Positions 1 to 7,861 of a stretch of 23,568 bases of DNA are shown one piece after another. Under the pieces are notes generated by a model. The model did no database searches, had not been told where the DNA came from, and saw only the letters and a list, made by a program, of their open reading frames with translations. Source of the DNA: JBDKTK01 sp964556675 (GTDB lineage: Bacteria; Desulfobacterota; Syntrophia; Syntrophales; UBA4778); NCBI GenBank assembly GCA_964556675.1, contig CAZKYN010000016.1, positions 1 through 23,568 on the forward strand, written 5' to 3'. The first letter of the stretch is position 1. The number at the start of each line of letters is the position of its first letter. The translations under genes were made by a program, and so were the position numbers.

Positions 1-14
1 AAGCTTACAAAAGA

Positions 15-35
15 ATTGTTACAGGATTGTTACAG
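15..35 (+). promoter_or_regulatory. Pho-box-like tandem direct repeat
   Basis: The 10-mer ATTGTTACAG occurs twice (15-24 and 26-35), giving two TTGTTAC units exactly 11 bp apart (16-22, 27-33). PhoB boxes in Gram-negative bacteria are direct 7-mers of the CTGTCAT type repeated every 11 bp, so spacing and T-G-T-x-A pattern both fit. It lies about 50 bp upstream of the DUF1232 gene and near phosphate-transport genes. A weak -10-like TAAGAT lies at 42-47. PhoB binding is inferred; an unseen divergent gene left of the window could be the real target. Confidence 0.4.
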
Positions 36-86
36 CGGGATTAAGATTAGGTTAAAAACTCGGAAATACAATTATGGGTGAGGACC

Positions 87-476
87 ATGGGGGAGAAATC
101 AACTGGTAAATGGGAGGCCAGGGCAGGGGAGCTCAAACGGGAAGCATACGCACTCTATTTATGCTCCCGGCATCCCGGGACGCCTTTTTATGCCAGGCTC
201 TTTGCGCTGCTTATAATCGGCTATGCCATGAGCCCTTTAGACCTGATTCCGGACTTCATTCCGGTCATCGGTTATGTGGACGATCTCATCGTTATCCCCC
301 TCGGAATAGCCCTTCTTATAAAAATGATGCCGAAAGAAATTCTCGAGGAATGCAGATTGAAGGCCCGGTCGCTTCCGGCTGACAAACCGCTGGGACTGCT
401 GGGCGCTGCCGTAATTATTCTCCTCTGGGCCGGTGCAATTTATCTGTTGTATTCTTTTATTAATTCCGGAGTTTGA
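87..476 (+). CDS. DUF1232 (YkvA-like) membrane protein
   Basis: A protein of 129 residues from this ATG. The middle carries the DUF1232 signature, a hydrophobic hairpin around the sequence YAMSPLDLIPDFIPVIG followed by DDL, and a separate hydrophobic C-terminal helix (LGLLGAAVIILLWAG) ends the protein. The family is widespread and its biochemical function is unknown; an inner-membrane location is inferred from the helices. I chose the ATG at 87 because a GGTGAGG purine run sits just upstream; an in-frame GTG at 78 would add three residues and has no ribosome-binding site. The gene stands alone, convergent with the phosphate transporter gene downstream, and a Pho-box-like repeat lies about 50 bp upstream, hinting at phosphate-responsive expression. 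The family call is firm; its role is unknown. Confidence 0.85.
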   Translation: MGEKSTGKWEARAGELKREAYALYLCSRHPGTPFYARLFALLIIGYAMSPLDLIPDFIPVIGYVDDLIVIPLGIALLIKMMPKEILEECRLKARSLPADKPLGLLGAAVIILLWAGAIYLLYSFINSGV

Positions 477-557
477 TTCAGGAGGCGATTTGAAAAAAGT
501 TACGGGGTGTGGGACAAAGCGCCCCTGTGGCGTCGAATAAAGACCCTGGCCCTGGTT

Positions 558-1556
558 TCAAATGAAAGTCCGGAAGACGAAATAGAAAGCCGCGGCTATC
601 AGGGCTGAGACAGGGATCGTGAGGACCCAGGCCCAGACGATCGTTCCCGCAATTCCCCATCTTACGGCCGTGACCCGATGGGTCGAGCCCACCCCCATTA
701 TGGCGCCGGTTATCGTGTGAGTCGTGCTGACGGGGATACCGAAAATCGAGGCGCCTATGAGGGAAGAGGCAGCCGCCGTTTCGGCACAGAACCCGCCCAT
801 GGGCCGGAGCTTTGTGATTTTAGTGCCCATCGTCTTCACGATCCGCCAGCCTCCCGCCATAGTGCCGAGCGCGATAGTCGTATTGCAAAGCAGCACGATC
901 CAGAAGGGTATATGGAAAACTGCCATATAGCCGCTGCTGAAAAGAACGATTGCTATGATCCCCATGGTTTTCTGGGCGTCGTTCATACCGTGGCCGAAGC
1001 TGTGGATGGCCGCCGAGAAGAGCTGCATTTTCCGGAAGGCATTGTCTGCTTTCGTTGCCGAGATATTGCGCGTGATGTTCAAAACAATGACCATGAAAAT
1101 AAAACCCAGGCTGAAGCCTATTGCAGGCGAAAGGACGATGAAACTGGCGGTCTTGATGATTCCTTTCCAGACAAGCACGCCTGTCCCGCCTTTGACCAGG
1201 CCCGCCCCGATGAGCCCGCCGATCAAGGCATGGGAGGAACTGCTGGGCAGCCCGAACCACCAGGTCAGGAGATTCCAGGTTATTGCCCCGAACAGGGCGG
1301 CAAGGATCAGGACGTTTTCAATGACGCCGGGAGAGACAATTCCTGTCCCGATAGTATGGGCGACGGGGGCCCCGATGCTGAAAGCGGCGACAAAATTGAA
1401 AAAGGCCGCCCAGTACACGGCGTATTGGGGGGGCAGGACTCTCGTGGACACGACGCAGGAGATGGAGTTGGCGGCGTCGTGGAAACCGTTGATGAAGTCG
1501 AATGCGAGGGCGATCAGGATAATGAAGATGATCAGGATAAGCGTGGAATCAACCAT
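558..1556 (-). CDS. pit: PiT-family inorganic phosphate transporter
   Basis: A 332-residue multi-spanning membrane protein that should import inorganic phosphate (as the metal-phosphate complex or with a cation) through the inner membrane. Both internally duplicated PiT signatures are present: FINGFHDAANS near residues 21-31 and GHGMNDAQKTMG near 188-199. Serine/threonine-rich re-entrant stretches follow (SSSSHALIGG about 105-114, and PVSTTHTITGAIMG in the second half). Length is short, as in the bacterial PiT forms without a large central loop. The start ATG overlaps the end of the upstream DUF47 gene by 8 nt (ATGGTTGA), so the two are translationally coupled; DUF47-PiT pairing is a very common arrangement in bacteria and archaea. 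No convincing terminator is visible between its stop and the convergent DUF1232 gene. Confidence 0.95.
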   Translation of the reverse strand: MVDSTLILIIFIILIALAFDFINGFHDAANSISCVVSTRVLPPQYAVYWAAFFNFVAAFSIGAPVAHTIGTGIVSPGVIENVLILAALFGAITWNLLTWWFGLPSSSSHALIGGLIGAGLVKGGTGVLVWKGIIKTASFIVLSPAIGFSLGFIFMVIVLNITRNISATKADNAFRKMQLFSAAIHSFGHGMNDAQKTMGIIAIVLFSSGYMAVFHIPFWIVLLCNTTIALGTMAGGWRIVKTMGTKITKLRPMGGFCAETAAASSLIGASIFGIPVSTTHTITGAIMGVGSTHRVTAVRWGIAGTIVWAWVLTIPVSALIAAAFYFVFRTFI

Positions 1557-2169
1557 GCTTGAGGACTATGCCCTCCACGATGTTTGACACGTCTTCGCAG
1601 ACGTCAATCGCTTCCTCTATTCTCTCGAAGATCTCTTTCCACTTTATAAGTTCGATAGCGTCCTTCTCGCGTTCGAAGAGACGCGCCATGGCGTTGCGCA
1701 GGACGTAATCACCCTCGTTTTCAAGGGTGTTGATTTCGACGCATACCTCCAGGATCATTTTGTAGCTCTTCTTGTCGCGCAATGCATGCATAATTTTCTT
1801 GATCCCGGCGATCGCATTCAGAAGGATTCTCGTCAAATCCAGGATCTCTTCGGCCGGCTGCTTGACCTTGTACAGGTACATCCTGACTGCGGAGGCTTCT
1901 ATCATGTCAAGGACGCTGTCCATCTTATTGACAAGGGCGTAAATATCCTCGCGGTCGAGCGGCGTCAGGAAGGTCTTGTGCATCTTCTCGTAAGTGCGGT
2001 GCGTTATTATATCAGCTTCGTGCTCGATTTCCTTGAGCTTCGAAACTTTGGGTTCGGAAGACTCGAATTTGCCCAAGATCTCCTGGAAAAGTATGCCGCC
2101 CTCTTCAATCTTGGTGGCCAGCTCTTCGAAGAGATCATAGAACTTTTCGTCTTTAGGTATGATGCCCAC
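1549..2169 (-). CDS. DUF47 / PhoU-like phosphate transport regulator
   Basis: A 206-residue, almost entirely helical, charged protein of the DUF47 (PhoU_div, TIGR00153) family. Characteristic family stretches are visible: a helix with the sequence EIEHEADIITHRTYEKMHKT, the segment FLTPLDREDIYALVNKMDSV, and a C-terminal half rich in EGDYVLRNAM and IKWKEIFERIEEAID. These proteins fold as PhoU-like three-helix bundles, bind metal clusters, and are thought to control the activity or expression of the adjacent PiT transporter. The start is GTG at 2169, chosen because a strong AAGGAGG lies at the right distance upstream. It is the first gene of a two-gene operon with pit (8-nt overlap) and has a sigma-70-like promoter at 2227-2255. 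Confidence 0.93.
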   Translation of the reverse strand: MGIIPKDEKFYDLFEELATKIEEGGILFQEILGKFESSEPKVSKLKEIEHEADIITHRTYEKMHKTFLTPLDREDIYALVNKMDSVLDMIEASAVRMYLYKVKQPAEEILDLTRILLNAIAGIKKIMHALRDKKSYKMILEVCVEINTLENEGDYVLRNAMARLFEREKDAIELIKWKEIFERIEEAIDVCEDVSNIVEGIVLKHG

Positions 2170-2226
2170 GAAAATCCTCCTTGCGAAATCTCGTATGCGG
2201 GCGAGTACTTAACATAACAGCCGGGA

Positions 2227-2255
2227 ATTGTAAACAATATCCTATGTTAATACAA
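2227..2255 (-). promoter_or_regulatory. Promoter of the DUF47-pit operon
   Basis: Reading the minus strand, TTGTAT (2255-2250) and TACAAT (2232-2227) are separated by 17 bp, about 58 bp upstream of the GTG start. The -10 box matches 5 of 6 consensus positions; the -35 box is weak. The -10 lies in a short palindrome ATTGT-AA-ACAAT (2227-2238), and an 8-bp inverted repeat TTAACATA/TATGTTAA (2209-2216, 2243-2250) flanks it, which could be an operator. Confidence 0.45.
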
Positions 2256-2426
2256 GTGTTTGATAATCCTGGATATATTCTGTTTTTCCCGGTCCGCGCC
2301 ACTCCTCTATCCGGTGTTTTCCGGCCTGTGCCGCATTTCCATTTAATTGGGTGAAAACCCGGTCTTAATGTGGTATAAAAAACACTTTATATCCACCCGG
2401 AATAGGGGATTCTCAGGAGGTTTTCC

Positions 2427-2714
2427 ATGCTCAAGCATTTGGTTCTGATGAAATTCAAACCCGGTGCAGCCGAGGCTGATATCGCCGATATGGAAAATGG
2501 GCTTGCATCCCTCCCCGGGGAAATTTCCGAGATTAGGGGATGGAGTTTCGGACGCGATCTGAGGGTGGAAAGGACTTTTGATTTCGCTCTCGTCTCGGAT
2601 TTTGCCGATTTTGAAGGGCTGGGCCGCTACCGGGTCCACCCCAAACACGTTGTGGTCCTGCAGAAGGTCAGGGCTTTGTGTGAAACTATTCAGGCCGTCG
2701 ATTTTGAGTATTGA
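2427..2714 (+). CDS. Dabb (stress-responsive alpha/beta barrel) domain protein
   Basis: A 95-residue single-domain protein of the Dabb superfamily (PF07876). Diagnostic features are the N-terminal strand MLKHLVLMKFKPGA, a following helix (EADIADMENGLASLP), the core strand GWSFGRDL, the RTFDFALVSDFADFEGLGRY segment, and the closing HPKHVVVL stretch that forms the dimer beta-barrel edge. Members form small dimeric ferredoxin-like barrels; some plant members are stress-induced and related enzymes act in polyketide cyclisation, but most bacterial ones have no assigned role. An AGGAGG lies 5-10 nt upstream of the ATG. The gene is monocistronic, between the divergent phosphate operon and groESL. 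Cytosolic location is inferred from the absence of a signal peptide. Confidence 0.88.
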   Translation: MLKHLVLMKFKPGAAEADIADMENGLASLPGEISEIRGWSFGRDLRVERTFDFALVSDFADFEGLGRYRVHPKHVVVLQKVRALCETIQAVDFEY

Positions 2715-2717
2715 ACA

Positions 2718-2835
2718 CTGTTGAAAACGTAATCCCTGTTTTTGCCAGGGATGGCGTCTGTTGTTGCTTTCAGGTTCGCTTGCGACGACTCGCCCCAACT
2801 CCGCGAGCTCCGATTCTTAGACCTGTTTATAACAG
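2718..2835. repeat. Structured intergenic element, possible dispersed repeat
   Basis: The gap between the Dabb gene and groES holds nested hairpins: ATCCCTG (2732-2738) with CAGGGAT (2746-2752) around a 7-nt loop; CAGGT (2771-2775) with ACCTG (2821-2825); and CTCGC (2789-2793) with GCGAG (2803-2807). The outer ends CTGTT (2718-2722) and AACAG (2831-2835) are inverted. It begins with nearly the same bases as the palindrome at 20201 (CTGTTGAAAA then CG). No T-run follows any stem, so it is not a normal terminator. That it is a mobile or REP-like repeat is inference from structure. Confidence 0.35.
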
Positions 2836-2854
2836 ATAAAAACATTATAGACAC

Positions 2855-2882
2855 TTGACAGGAGTATATTAGTGCTTAATTT
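2855..2882 (+). promoter_or_regulatory. groESL promoter (sigma-70 type)
   Basis: A perfect TTGACA at 2855-2860 is followed after 16 bp by TAATTT (2877-2882), about 90 bp upstream of groES. I see neither a CIRCE inverted repeat (TTAGCACTC...GAGTGCTAA) nor a sigma-32 -10 of the CCCCAT type, so control by HrcA or RpoH is not supported by this sequence. Confidence 0.55.
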
Positions 2883-2972
2883 AGGGCTGTTTTTACTGCA
2901 AAACAATCATATCCATGCGATTTCAGCCATATTTTTAATGGCAAAAATAATGAAAGGAGGACAAATCAGAGG

Positions 2973-3266
2973 ATGAAGATCAGACCATTGCACGACAAGA
3001 TCCTTGTTAAACGGCTTCAGGAAGAGGAGAAAACCAAGGGCGGGATTATTATTCCTGACACCGCGAAAGAAAAACCCATGGAAGGCGAAGTAGTGGCCGT
3101 GGGGAAAGGCAGGGTAACCGAGGAAGGCAAGGTTGTAGCTCTGGATGTCAAAGCCGGGGACCGGGTGCTTTTCAGCAAATATGCCGGCACAGAAGTCAAG
3201 ATTGAAGCTACCGAATATCTCATCATGAGAGAGGAAGATATTCTCGGAATTATCGAAAAGAAATAA
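2973..3266 (+). CDS. groES: Co-chaperonin GroES
   Basis: A 97-residue co-chaperonin that caps GroEL as a heptameric lid during ATP-driven protein folding in the cytosol. The N-terminal strand MKIRPLHDKILVKR, the mobile loop EEEKTKGGIIIPDTAKEKP (about residues 16-34), the roof-loop region GEVVAVGKGRV and the C-terminal DILGIIE are all intact, and length is standard. The GGAGG at 2956-2960 sits 12 nt from the ATG, longer than usual, with a second GAGG directly before the start. A 12-codon ORF starting at 2938 ends in an ATGA overlap with this start. groEL follows after 21 nt, in the canonical operon order. Confidence 0.98.
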   Translation: MKIRPLHDKILVKRLQEEEKTKGGIIIPDTAKEKPMEGEVVAVGKGRVTEEGKVVALDVKAGDRVLFSKYAGTEVKIEATEYLIMREEDILGIIEKK

Positions 3267-3287
3267 TTGGAATAAAGGAGGATATAA

Positions 3288-4922
3288 ATGGCAGCCAAAG
3301 TATTTCAATATGATGAAGAGGCGAGGAAGTCCATCCTCAAGGGTGTAAATGTGCTCGCCGATGCGGTTAAGGTGACGCTTGGCCCCAAGGGCCGTAATGT
3401 CATTCTGGACAAGACATACGGCGCTCCAGTGGTCACCAAGGACGGTGTCACCGTGGCCAAGGAAGTTGAAATCGAAGATAAATTCGAGAATATGGGCGCC
3501 CAGATGGTCAAGGAAGTTGCGAGCCGCACGAGCGATGTGGCGGGCGACGGCACCACGACGGCAACTATCCTGGCCCAGGCCATTTACAGGGAAGGCGCGA
3601 AGGTCGTCGCAGCCGGCCACAATCCAATGGATATAAAAAGAGGGATCGACAAGGCCGTTGAGACTGTAGTGGCCGAATTGCGCAAGATCAGCAAGCCTAC
3701 CAAGGACCAGAAGGAAATCGCCCAGGTCGGCACTATCTCCGCGAACAACGACGAAGGGATCGGCGGGATTATCGCGGAAGCCATGGGAAAGGTCGGCAAA
3801 GAGGGAGTCATCACGGTCGAGGAAGCCAAGGGCTTCGAGACCGAGCTGGAAGTAGTTGAAGGCATGCAGTTCGACCGCGGGTATCTCTCCCCCTATTTTG
3901 TGACCAACCCCGATAAGATGGAAGTCAACTATGACGATCCTTTCATCCTGATCCACGACAAGAAGATCAGCAACATGAAAGACCTGCTCCCCATTCTCGA
4001 GCAGATCGCGAAAATGGGAAAGCCCCTGGTAATCATCGCTGAAGACGTGGAAGGAGAAGCGCTGGCGACCCTGGTCGTCAATAAGCTGCGCGGCACGCTC
4101 CACGTCGTGGCCGTGAAGGCTCCCGGATTCGGCGACCGCCGCAAGGCCATGCTGGAAGACATCGCCATCCTCACCGGCGGCAAGGTCATTGCAGAGGAAA
4201 TGGGCGCGAAGCTCGAGAATACCAGGATGGAAGACCTCGGCCGCTGCCGCAAGATCTCCATTGACAAGGACAATACCACCATCATCGACGGCTCCGGAAA
4301 GAGGGGCGATCTCGAAGGCCGCGTCAAGATGATCAGGGCCCAGATCGAAGAGACCACATCCGATTACGACCGCGAGAAACTCCAGGAAAGGCTGGCGAAA
4401 CTGGTCGGCGGCGTGGCTGTGATCAGAGTCGGCGCTGCAACCGAAACGGAACTCAAAGAGAAAAAGGCAAGAGTCGAGGACGCCCTCAATGCGACGAGAG
4501 CGGCCGTCGAGGAAGGCATCGTCCCGGGCGGAGGCGTGGCCTACATCCGCACGCTCCCGGCGCTCGATAAACTGGCGCTGGACGGCGACCAGCAGATCGG
4601 CGTAGGCATCATCAAGAAGGCGCTCGAAGAGCCCATTAAGATGATCGCGTTTAATGCCGGTTACGAGGGCTCCATAATTGTCGAGAAAGTTAAGGAAAAG
4701 AAGGGCGCTTTCGGATTCAACGCCCAGAACGACAAATATGAAGACCTGATTGCCGCGGGTGTTATCGACCCGATGAAAGTTACCCGCTTCGCACTGCAGA
4801 ACGCGGCTTCTGTTTCCTCGCTCATGCTGACAACCCAGTGCATGATTTCCGAGAAACCGAAGAAAGAGAGTCCGATGCCAGCGATGCCTCCAGGAGGCGG
4901 TTACGGCGGAATGGATATGTAA
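3288..4922 (+). CDS. groEL: Chaperonin GroEL (60 kDa)
   Basis: A 544-residue group I chaperonin that forms the double-ring folding chamber with GroES. Equatorial-domain ATP-site motifs are present: TLGPKGRNV near residues 30-38 and DVAGDGTTTAT at 83-93, with the catalytic Asp at residue 87 as in other GroELs. Later come the intermediate-domain segment VGAATETELKEKK and the VEEGIVPGGGVA region of the returning equatorial domain. The C-terminus ends in a GGM-type tail (PPGGGYGGMDM), shorter than in enterobacteria. A GGAGG precedes the ATG. The gene is followed by an intrinsic terminator at 4950-4978. No truncation or missing motif is visible. Confidence 0.99.
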   Translation: MAAKVFQYDEEARKSILKGVNVLADAVKVTLGPKGRNVILDKTYGAPVVTKDGVTVAKEVEIEDKFENMGAQMVKEVASRTSDVAGDGTTTATILAQAIYREGAKVVAAGHNPMDIKRGIDKAVETVVAELRKISKPTKDQKEIAQVGTISANNDEGIGGIIAEAMGKVGKEGVITVEEAKGFETELEVVEGMQFDRGYLSPYFVTNPDKMEVNYDDPFILIHDKKISNMKDLLPILEQIAKMGKPLVIIAEDVEGEALATLVVNKLRGTLHVVAVKAPGFGDRRKAMLEDIAILTGGKVIAEEMGAKLENTRMEDLGRCRKISIDKDNTTIIDGSGKRGDLEGRVKMIRAQIEETTSDYDREKLQERLAKLVGGVAVIRVGAATETELKEKKARVEDALNATRAAVEEGIVPGGGVAYIRTLPALDKLALDGDQQIGVGIIKKALEEPIKMIAFNAGYEGSIIVEKVKEKKGAFGFNAQNDKYEDLIAAGVIDPMKVTRFALQNAASVSSLMLTTQCMISEKPKKESPMPAMPPGGGYGGMDM

Positions 4923-4949
4923 GAGAGTTTTTTCAAAGCTGAAAAGAAG

Positions 4950-4978
4950 CCCCCTGCCCTCAAGCAGGGGGTTTTTTT
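4950..4978 (+). terminator. Intrinsic terminator after groEL
   Basis: A perfect 8-bp stem CCCCCTGC (4950-4957) / GCAGGGGG (4964-4971) with a 6-nt loop is followed directly by seven T residues (4972-4978), 27 nt after the groEL stop. Confidence 0.93.
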
Positions 4979-5064
4979 ATGCTTATTCTTGAAACTCCCA
5001 ATCAACTATGATAGCGTTTCCAGCCGCAAATCACCTTTTAAATTCAAATTTTAGGAGATCCGAG

Positions 5065-7851
5065 ATGGATTACAAAGATACTTTGAACCTCCCCAAAACA
5101 GAATTCCCCATGAGGGCCAGCCTCTCGAAAAAAGAGCCGGAGCTCTTAAACAAATGGGAGGACATGAAAATTTATTACAAAATAAGAGAGGTGTCGAAAG
5201 GCAGGCAGACCTACATCCTTCATGACGGCCCTCCCTACGCCAACGGCGACATCCACCTCGGAACGGCCCTGAACAAGATAATTAAGGACCTGGTCATAAA
5301 ATCAAAGAATATGGCGGGGTTCGACAGCATATACGTGCCTGGCTGGGATTGCCACGGCCTGCCTATTGAGCACCAGGTCGACAAGGAACTGGGGCCGAAA
5401 AAGGCTGAGCTCTCGCAGGCGGAGAAACGGCGCTACTGCCGCAAGTATGCTGAAAAATACGTCGATATCCAGCGTAATGAGTTCAAGAGGCTGGGCGTGT
5501 TCGGAGAATGGGAGGACCCGTACCTCACGATGAGCTATGAGTACGAGGCAATTACGGTCCAGGAATTCGCGAAGCTGGTCCTGAGCGGCGATGTGTACAA
5601 GGGGAAAAAGCCCGTTTACTGGTGCGCAAGCTGCAAGACCGCGCTTGCCGAAGCGGAAGTTGAATACGGCGACCACACGACCGAGTCGATCTTCATCAAA
5701 TTCCCCGTTGTGGACGACATTTCAGCGATCCGGCCCAAGCTCCGGGGAAAGACCGTCTATATGGTGATCTGGACGACGACGCCCTGGACGATTCCCGCCA
5801 ACCTGGCCATTGCGGCCCACAAGGACTTCAGTTATGCCGCCGTCGAGACGGAAAAAGGCGTCCTGGTGGTGGCGGAAGACCTGGTCGACTACTGCATGCA
5901 GGCCTTCGGCATCGGGGCTTATTCGATAATCGACGCCTTCCCAGGCAGCGTCCTGGAAGGGCTCAAGTGCATGCACCCCTTCATCGATCGCCACAGTGTC
6001 ATGATCCTGGCGCCGTTTGTTACCCTCGACGCCGGCACGGGCATGGTCCACATCGCCCCGGGCCACGGCCAGGAGGACTATGAGATCGGCCTGGAATACG
6101 GGCTTGACAATTATGCGCCGGTCGACGAGGACGGAAACTTCACGGCTGATGTTGCCTTTTTCGCCGGCAAATTTGTTTTCGACGCCAACCGGGCGGTCAT
6201 CGACAAGCTGATCGAAGTGGGCGCGCTCCTGGGTGAGGTGGAAATCAGCCACTCCTATCCGCATTGCTGGCGATGCAAGAAACCAATCATCTTCCGCTCC
6301 ACCGAACAGTGGTTCATTTCGATGGAAAAGAACAGGTTGCGCGAGAACGCCCTCAAGGCGATAAACTCCGTGCAGTGGATCCCCGGCTGGGGCAAGGACC
6401 GCATCTACGGTATGGTCGAAAACAGGCCCGACTGGTGCATCTCCCGGCAGCGCCTCTGGGGCGTGCCGATCGCGGTATTCTACTGCTCACACTGCAAGAC
6501 CGTGATCTCCACAAAAGAGAGCTTTGACCGTATCATAGGCCTGATGAGGGAGCACGGCGCCGACGTCTGGTTCGAGATGGACGCCAGGGAACTGCTGCCC
6601 GCGGGGACAGTCTGCCCGAAGTGCGGCAACGGCGAGTTCATTAAGGAAACGGACATTCTCGATGTCTGGTTCGATTCCGGCGTGAGCCACGCTGCGGTCC
6701 TGGAAACCAGGCCGTACCTGAGCTCCCCCTGCGATATGTACCTGGAAGGCAGCGATCAGCACCGCGGCTGGTTCCACTCCTCCCTGCTGGAATCGGTGGG
6801 CACCCGCAACAGGGCGCCGTACAGGAGCGTCCTGACCCATGGCTTTGTCGTGGACGGGGAAGGCAAGAAGATGTCCAAGTCCGTCGGCAACGTTATCGAT
6901 CCCCAGGCGATAATAGACAAGTACGGGGCGGAGATTCTCCGGCTCTGGGTGGCTGCCGAGGACTATACGGTTGATATCCGCATTTCCGACGAGATCCTGC
7001 AGAGGCTCGTAGAAGCCTACCGCCGGATCCGCAACACGAGCCGGTTCATTCTCGGCAACCTTTACGATTTCGTCTACGATACCGATCTCGTAAAATACGC
7101 CGACATGGAAGAGATGGACAAGTGGATCCTCCACAGGCTCCAGGAAGTCATTCAGCGCGTCCGCAAGGCATACGAAGACTATCAGTTTCACGTGGTCTAT
7201 TACACGATATACAATTTCTGCACGGTTGATTTGAGCGCCCTTTATCTTGATGTCTCAAAAGACAGGCTCTACACATCCAAGGCCGGCTCCAATGCAAGGA
7301 AGTCGGCCCAGAGCGCCATGTACATAATCCTTGATTCCATAACCCGGCTTCTCTCGCCGATCCTGACATTCACAGCCGAGGAAGTCTGGGGATATTTGCC
7401 CGAAAGGCAAGGAAAACTCTCGAGCGTCCACCTGGAGCAGTTCCCCGAGATAAGCAAGGAATACCTGAACCCGGAGCTGGGCGAGAAGTGGAAGATGCTC
7501 CTTTCCATTAAAGGCGAGATTTCCAAGGCTATCGAAATCGCCCGCAAGGCAAAGGTGGTGGGGCACCCGCTGGACGCAACGGTCGAGTTGACAGCCGGGG
7601 ACAAGCTCCGCGCCCTGCTTGAGAATAATCTCGAGACCATCAAGCAGCTCAATATCATATCCGAAATACGGATTGCCGATGATCTCGGGCCTGTAACATA
7701 CGAAAGCGCGGAACTGTCTGGACTGAAGATCGCGGTGGCGAAGGCCCAGGGAGAGAAATGCCAGAGGTGCTGGATGCTCAGCAAATCGGTCGGGTCCAAC
7801 CCGGAATTCCCGGGGGTTTGCGACCGTTGCCTGAAAAACCTGAAGCCGTAA
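5065..7851 (+). CDS. ileS: Isoleucyl-tRNA synthetase
   Basis: A 928-residue class I aminoacyl-tRNA synthetase that charges tRNA-Ile with isoleucine, including the editing domain that removes valine. The HIGH-type motif appears as PPYANGDIHLGTAL with HLGT at residues 64-67; the CP1 editing domain follows (GRTTTPW-like segment IWTTTPWTIPANLA); the second active-site loop is KKMSKSVGN with KMSKS at 602-606. The C-terminal zinc ribbon has cysteines 899, 902, 919 and 922. The zinc ribbon and the KMSKS form mark it as the bacterial type rather than the eukaryote-like mupirocin-resistant type. I chose the ATG at 5065 because AGGAG lies 7 nt before it and the protein then starts like its relatives; an in-frame ATG at 5008 would add 19 unrelated residues. 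lspA follows after 10 nt, a common pairing. Confidence 0.98.
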   Translation: MDYKDTLNLPKTEFPMRASLSKKEPELLNKWEDMKIYYKIREVSKGRQTYILHDGPPYANGDIHLGTALNKIIKDLVIKSKNMAGFDSIYVPGWDCHGLPIEHQVDKELGPKKAELSQAEKRRYCRKYAEKYVDIQRNEFKRLGVFGEWEDPYLTMSYEYEAITVQEFAKLVLSGDVYKGKKPVYWCASCKTALAEAEVEYGDHTTESIFIKFPVVDDISAIRPKLRGKTVYMVIWTTTPWTIPANLAIAAHKDFSYAAVETEKGVLVVAEDLVDYCMQAFGIGAYSIIDAFPGSVLEGLKCMHPFIDRHSVMILAPFVTLDAGTGMVHIAPGHGQEDYEIGLEYGLDNYAPVDEDGNFTADVAFFAGKFVFDANRAVIDKLIEVGALLGEVEISHSYPHCWRCKKPIIFRSTEQWFISMEKNRLRENALKAINSVQWIPGWGKDRIYGMVENRPDWCISRQRLWGVPIAVFYCSHCKTVISTKESFDRIIGLMREHGADVWFEMDARELLPAGTVCPKCGNGEFIKETDILDVWFDSGVSHAAVLETRPYLSSPCDMYLEGSDQHRGWFHSSLLESVGTRNRAPYRSVLTHGFVVDGEGKKMSKSVGNVIDPQAIIDKYGAEILRLWVAAEDYTVDIRISDEILQRLVEAYRRIRNTSRFILGNLYDFVYDTDLVKYADMEEMDKWILHRLQEVIQRVRKAYEDYQFHVVYYTIYNFCTVDLSALYLDVSKDRLYTSKAGSNARKSAQSAMYIILDSITRLLSPILTFTAEEVWGYLPERQGKLSSVHLEQFPEISKEYLNPELGEKWKMLLSIKGEISKAIEIARKAKVVGHPLDATVELTAGDKLRALLENNLETIKQLNIISEIRIADDLGPVTYESAELSGLKIAVAKAQGEKCQRCWMLSKSVGSNPEFPGVCDRCLKNLKP

Positions 7852-7861
7852 CCGAACCGGC

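Noticed and set aside
1..6. HindIII site at the very first bases, suggesting a clone end
   Set aside because: A single 6-bp site at one end is compatible with chance, and the other end has no matching site.
678..1562. 294-codon open frame antisense to pit
   Set aside because: Highly charged, Asp/Gly/Arg-rich product without domains, fully contained in the opposite strand of a clear PiT gene.
2732..2752. Terminator for the Dabb gene
   Set aside because: The ATCCCTG/CAGGGAT hairpin is not followed by a U-run and appears to be part of a larger structured element.
2855..2900. Possible CIRCE (HrcA) operator before groES
   Set aside because: The bases TTAGTGC at 2869-2875 recall half of it, but no matching inverted half-site with 9-bp spacing exists.
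2907..4103. 398-codon open frame antisense to groES and groEL
   Set aside because: It mirrors the coding strand of highly conserved groESL, has no ribosome-binding site or recognisable domain, and is a usual by-product of strong codon bias.
5008..5064. N-terminal extension of ileS from ATG 5008
   Set aside because: The extension lacks family similarity, and a proper AGGAG ribosome-binding site precedes ATG 5065.
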